From contig JAGKQI010000016.1 of NCBI GenBank assembly GCA_018806915.1, positions 62,001 through 126,000 on the forward strand: a stretch of 64,000 nucleotides of DNA, given 5' to 3'. Source of the DNA: Phytophthora colocasiae. Its lineage: Eukaryota > Oomycota > Peronosporomycetes > Peronosporales > Peronosporaceae. Shown one piece after another: positions 62,333 through 64,000 of the stretch. The position numbers and the translations under genes were made by a program. A model generated the notes under the pieces. It did not search any database and was not told the DNA's origin. It worked only from the letters and a program-made list of their open reading frames with translations. Position 1 is the stretch's first letter; every line of letters starts with the position of its first letter.

Positions 62333-64000
62333 AGGGAAGTCGTGTGGGCCGGACGTGGTGATCGCTGGGTTACCCAGCTGATCTATGCGGCTCGATCTTG
62401 GCCTGTGGCCGTTCGCGTGGTAAATATCTCTGATAAGAACACGTGGGTCAATGAACTCTCCGATGTTGCGAGGATCGTGGAATATGGTTTCTACCCAAGG
62501 CATGGGCGTTTCGTGCGTCCAGGTTCCGCTGCTTATCGTGACTGGGAAGTTCTGATTCTGGAAAGCACCCCGTCACCAGAGACTAAGAAACGTATGAAGA
62601 GAGAGGCGGAGTTAGAGGCTCTGATGCCGCAACCCCCGTGTGTAGATCGCCCAGACTACCCATGGCCGACTGGAATACTGCAACGTCCAAGGTTTGATAA
62701 CGCTCGAGTGCAGTTCGTGAAACCAGAGTCACCACCGACCGTGAAACGAGTACGCTTCGCCCTGGATGCATTCACCCAGACGGAGGATGGTTGCAATGGT
62801 GAATCAACGGGAAGTGCGGACATCAGTACAGATACCAGAGATTTGGAAACATTCTCTGAAAGTACTTCACATACCGACCCTGGTGACTCGTCCGTTGCTA
62901 TCGACGATGACGTCCTTGACTCAAAGCCTGAGTGTCTCTTAGGAGACCCTCAGACCCCTGAGTTACCCGTGGATGATTTCGACTTAATGGATGAATCTTG
63001 GGATATCCCCATTCAGGGGATGCCTGGAACGCCGATGGAAAAGTTACGAGTGGAATACGAGCGGTGTATGAACGTTTCGAGCGAAGAATTAGACTTGGAG
63101 CCAGGTGTATATATGCGAGAAGGCACGGAACTCCTTGCCCAATTACGCGATCAATTGGTCATGCTACCAGAGCTGGAAGAGTTGACACCAGAGTGTGATA
63201 TTGATAGCGCTGATGTTGGAGAACCGGGAAAGACGACCCCAGAAATGGAGAAGAAACTGCGTGATATTCTGAGGCACCACAGGAAAATATTCCTGGGAGA
63301 TGGCAATGCGGCGCCCGCACCAGCAAGGGGCGTGGTCTGTGATCTGGATGTGGGAGATGCCAAGCCGGTAGCTCAACGTCCGAGATCCGTCGCTCCTCAT
63401 CTCATGCTGAAGGTGTACGAGCTTCTAAAGAAACTCCTCGAAACTGGTTTGATCGAGTACTCCAACTCGCCGTGGGCATCTCCTATTGTGATCGTTCTCA
63501 AGAAGAATGGTGTTGACATACGAATGTGCATCGACTATCGCATTGTGAATGGCTTCATTCAACTGTCGCGCTACCCTCTACCTCTTATTGACGACCTCCT
63601 AATTGGTTTTGAGGCTAGCGGTTTCTGGGCGATCAGGATGACGGAGCGTGCACGACTGATATCAGCTTTCATTTGCCCCTTTGGGCATTTTCAGTGGGTA
63701 AGGATGCCGTTTGGTCTGAAGAACGCCCCTTTTGTGTATCAGGCTATGTTGGACAATTGCCTGTGGGGATTCGTGAGACTGTCACCAGAAGAAGAAGCTG
63801 AAGTTGATGCGGAGGTTCTGGAATTCCTACAACTCCAGCCTCAGGACTCTGAGAAGCATCTTTCAGACTCTGATAACCATACTCCGATTTCAGAGATGCC
63901 AGCACTCACAAGTCAGATGACCGTCTTTCAGAGGAATATTCCCGTCCCCACATGCATGGGCCCAGTCCTGGGGAGGAGTTTATACATCGACGACATCGCA
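62333..64000 (+). CDS. Element D pol, RT region, runs off window
   Basis: 556 codons open to the window edge in the frame of the protease. An acidic linker is followed by VCDLDVGDAKPVAQRPRSVA, SPWASPIVIVLKKNGVDIRM, FGLKNAPFVYQAMLDN and the active site SLYIDDIA at the very end. Motif A is damaged: LIDDLLIGFEASGFWAI compared with the element C version (LINDLLEDLDKVLWYC then SLDMASGFW) lacks about ten residues including the catalytic aspartate. The copy is therefore probably dead although otherwise open. RNase H and integrase would lie beyond 64000. Confidence 0.82.

Overview
The window looks like a repeat-rich, gene-poor stretch of a plant-pathogenic oomycete nuclear genome, most likely Phytophthora or a close relative in the Peronosporales. 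The diagnostic genes are a secreted RXLR-EER effector (30276-30812) and an AA17-type lytic polysaccharide monooxygenase (8735-9634), plus decayed host genes: an NADPH oxidase and an EF-hand/C2H2 zinc-finger gene. Nearly everything else is mobile DNA, often nested. No rRNA, tRNA, CRISPR array or bacterial-type operon was seen.

Layout. 1-456: start of a Harbinger/PIF-like transposase (-). 745-7859: a decayed NADPH oxidase gene split by a solo LTR (TSD CCACT), itself split by an intact Ty3/Gypsy element A (1910-7429, TSD CTATG). 8735-9634: AA17 gene. 9767-10835 plus 28650-28743: EF-hand/C2H2 gene split by a short gag-only LTR element (10836-28644, TSD TGTAG), whose gag is split by a 16.4-kb tandem array of Ty1/Copia units (11829-28212; six LTRs, five internal regions, one outer TSD CACCC). 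28876-33780: two further rearranged copies of the AA17 plus EF-hand/C2H2 pair, with a solo LTR, the RXLR gene and a hAT deletion derivative among them. 34425-41790: MULE transposase remnants split by Gypsy element B (35209-40926, minus strand, TSD AATAC). 42240-46806: two old Gypsy remnants and a hAT remnant. 46808-55556: large Gypsy element C, minus strand, with two RNase H domains and a long coiled-coil ORF on the opposite strand beyond pol. 55557-64000: the 5' part of a related large Gypsy element D, plus strand, apparently inserted into C.

How the parts relate. Target-site duplications allow the order of events to be read: host genes first, then short LTR elements, then younger elements inside them. 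Removing the nested insertions by their duplications puts the NADPH oxidase and EF-hand/C2H2 reading frames back in register at the junctions, although other frameshifts remain. Elements A and B have LTR pairs that look identical by eye, so they are recent. Many ORF breaks in the Copia array are one-base differences in homopolymers, so part of the apparent decay could be sequencing error. The points most worth following are the Copia concatemer, the gag-only element, the antisense ORF of element C, and the shared palindromic primer-binding-site position of elements A and B.
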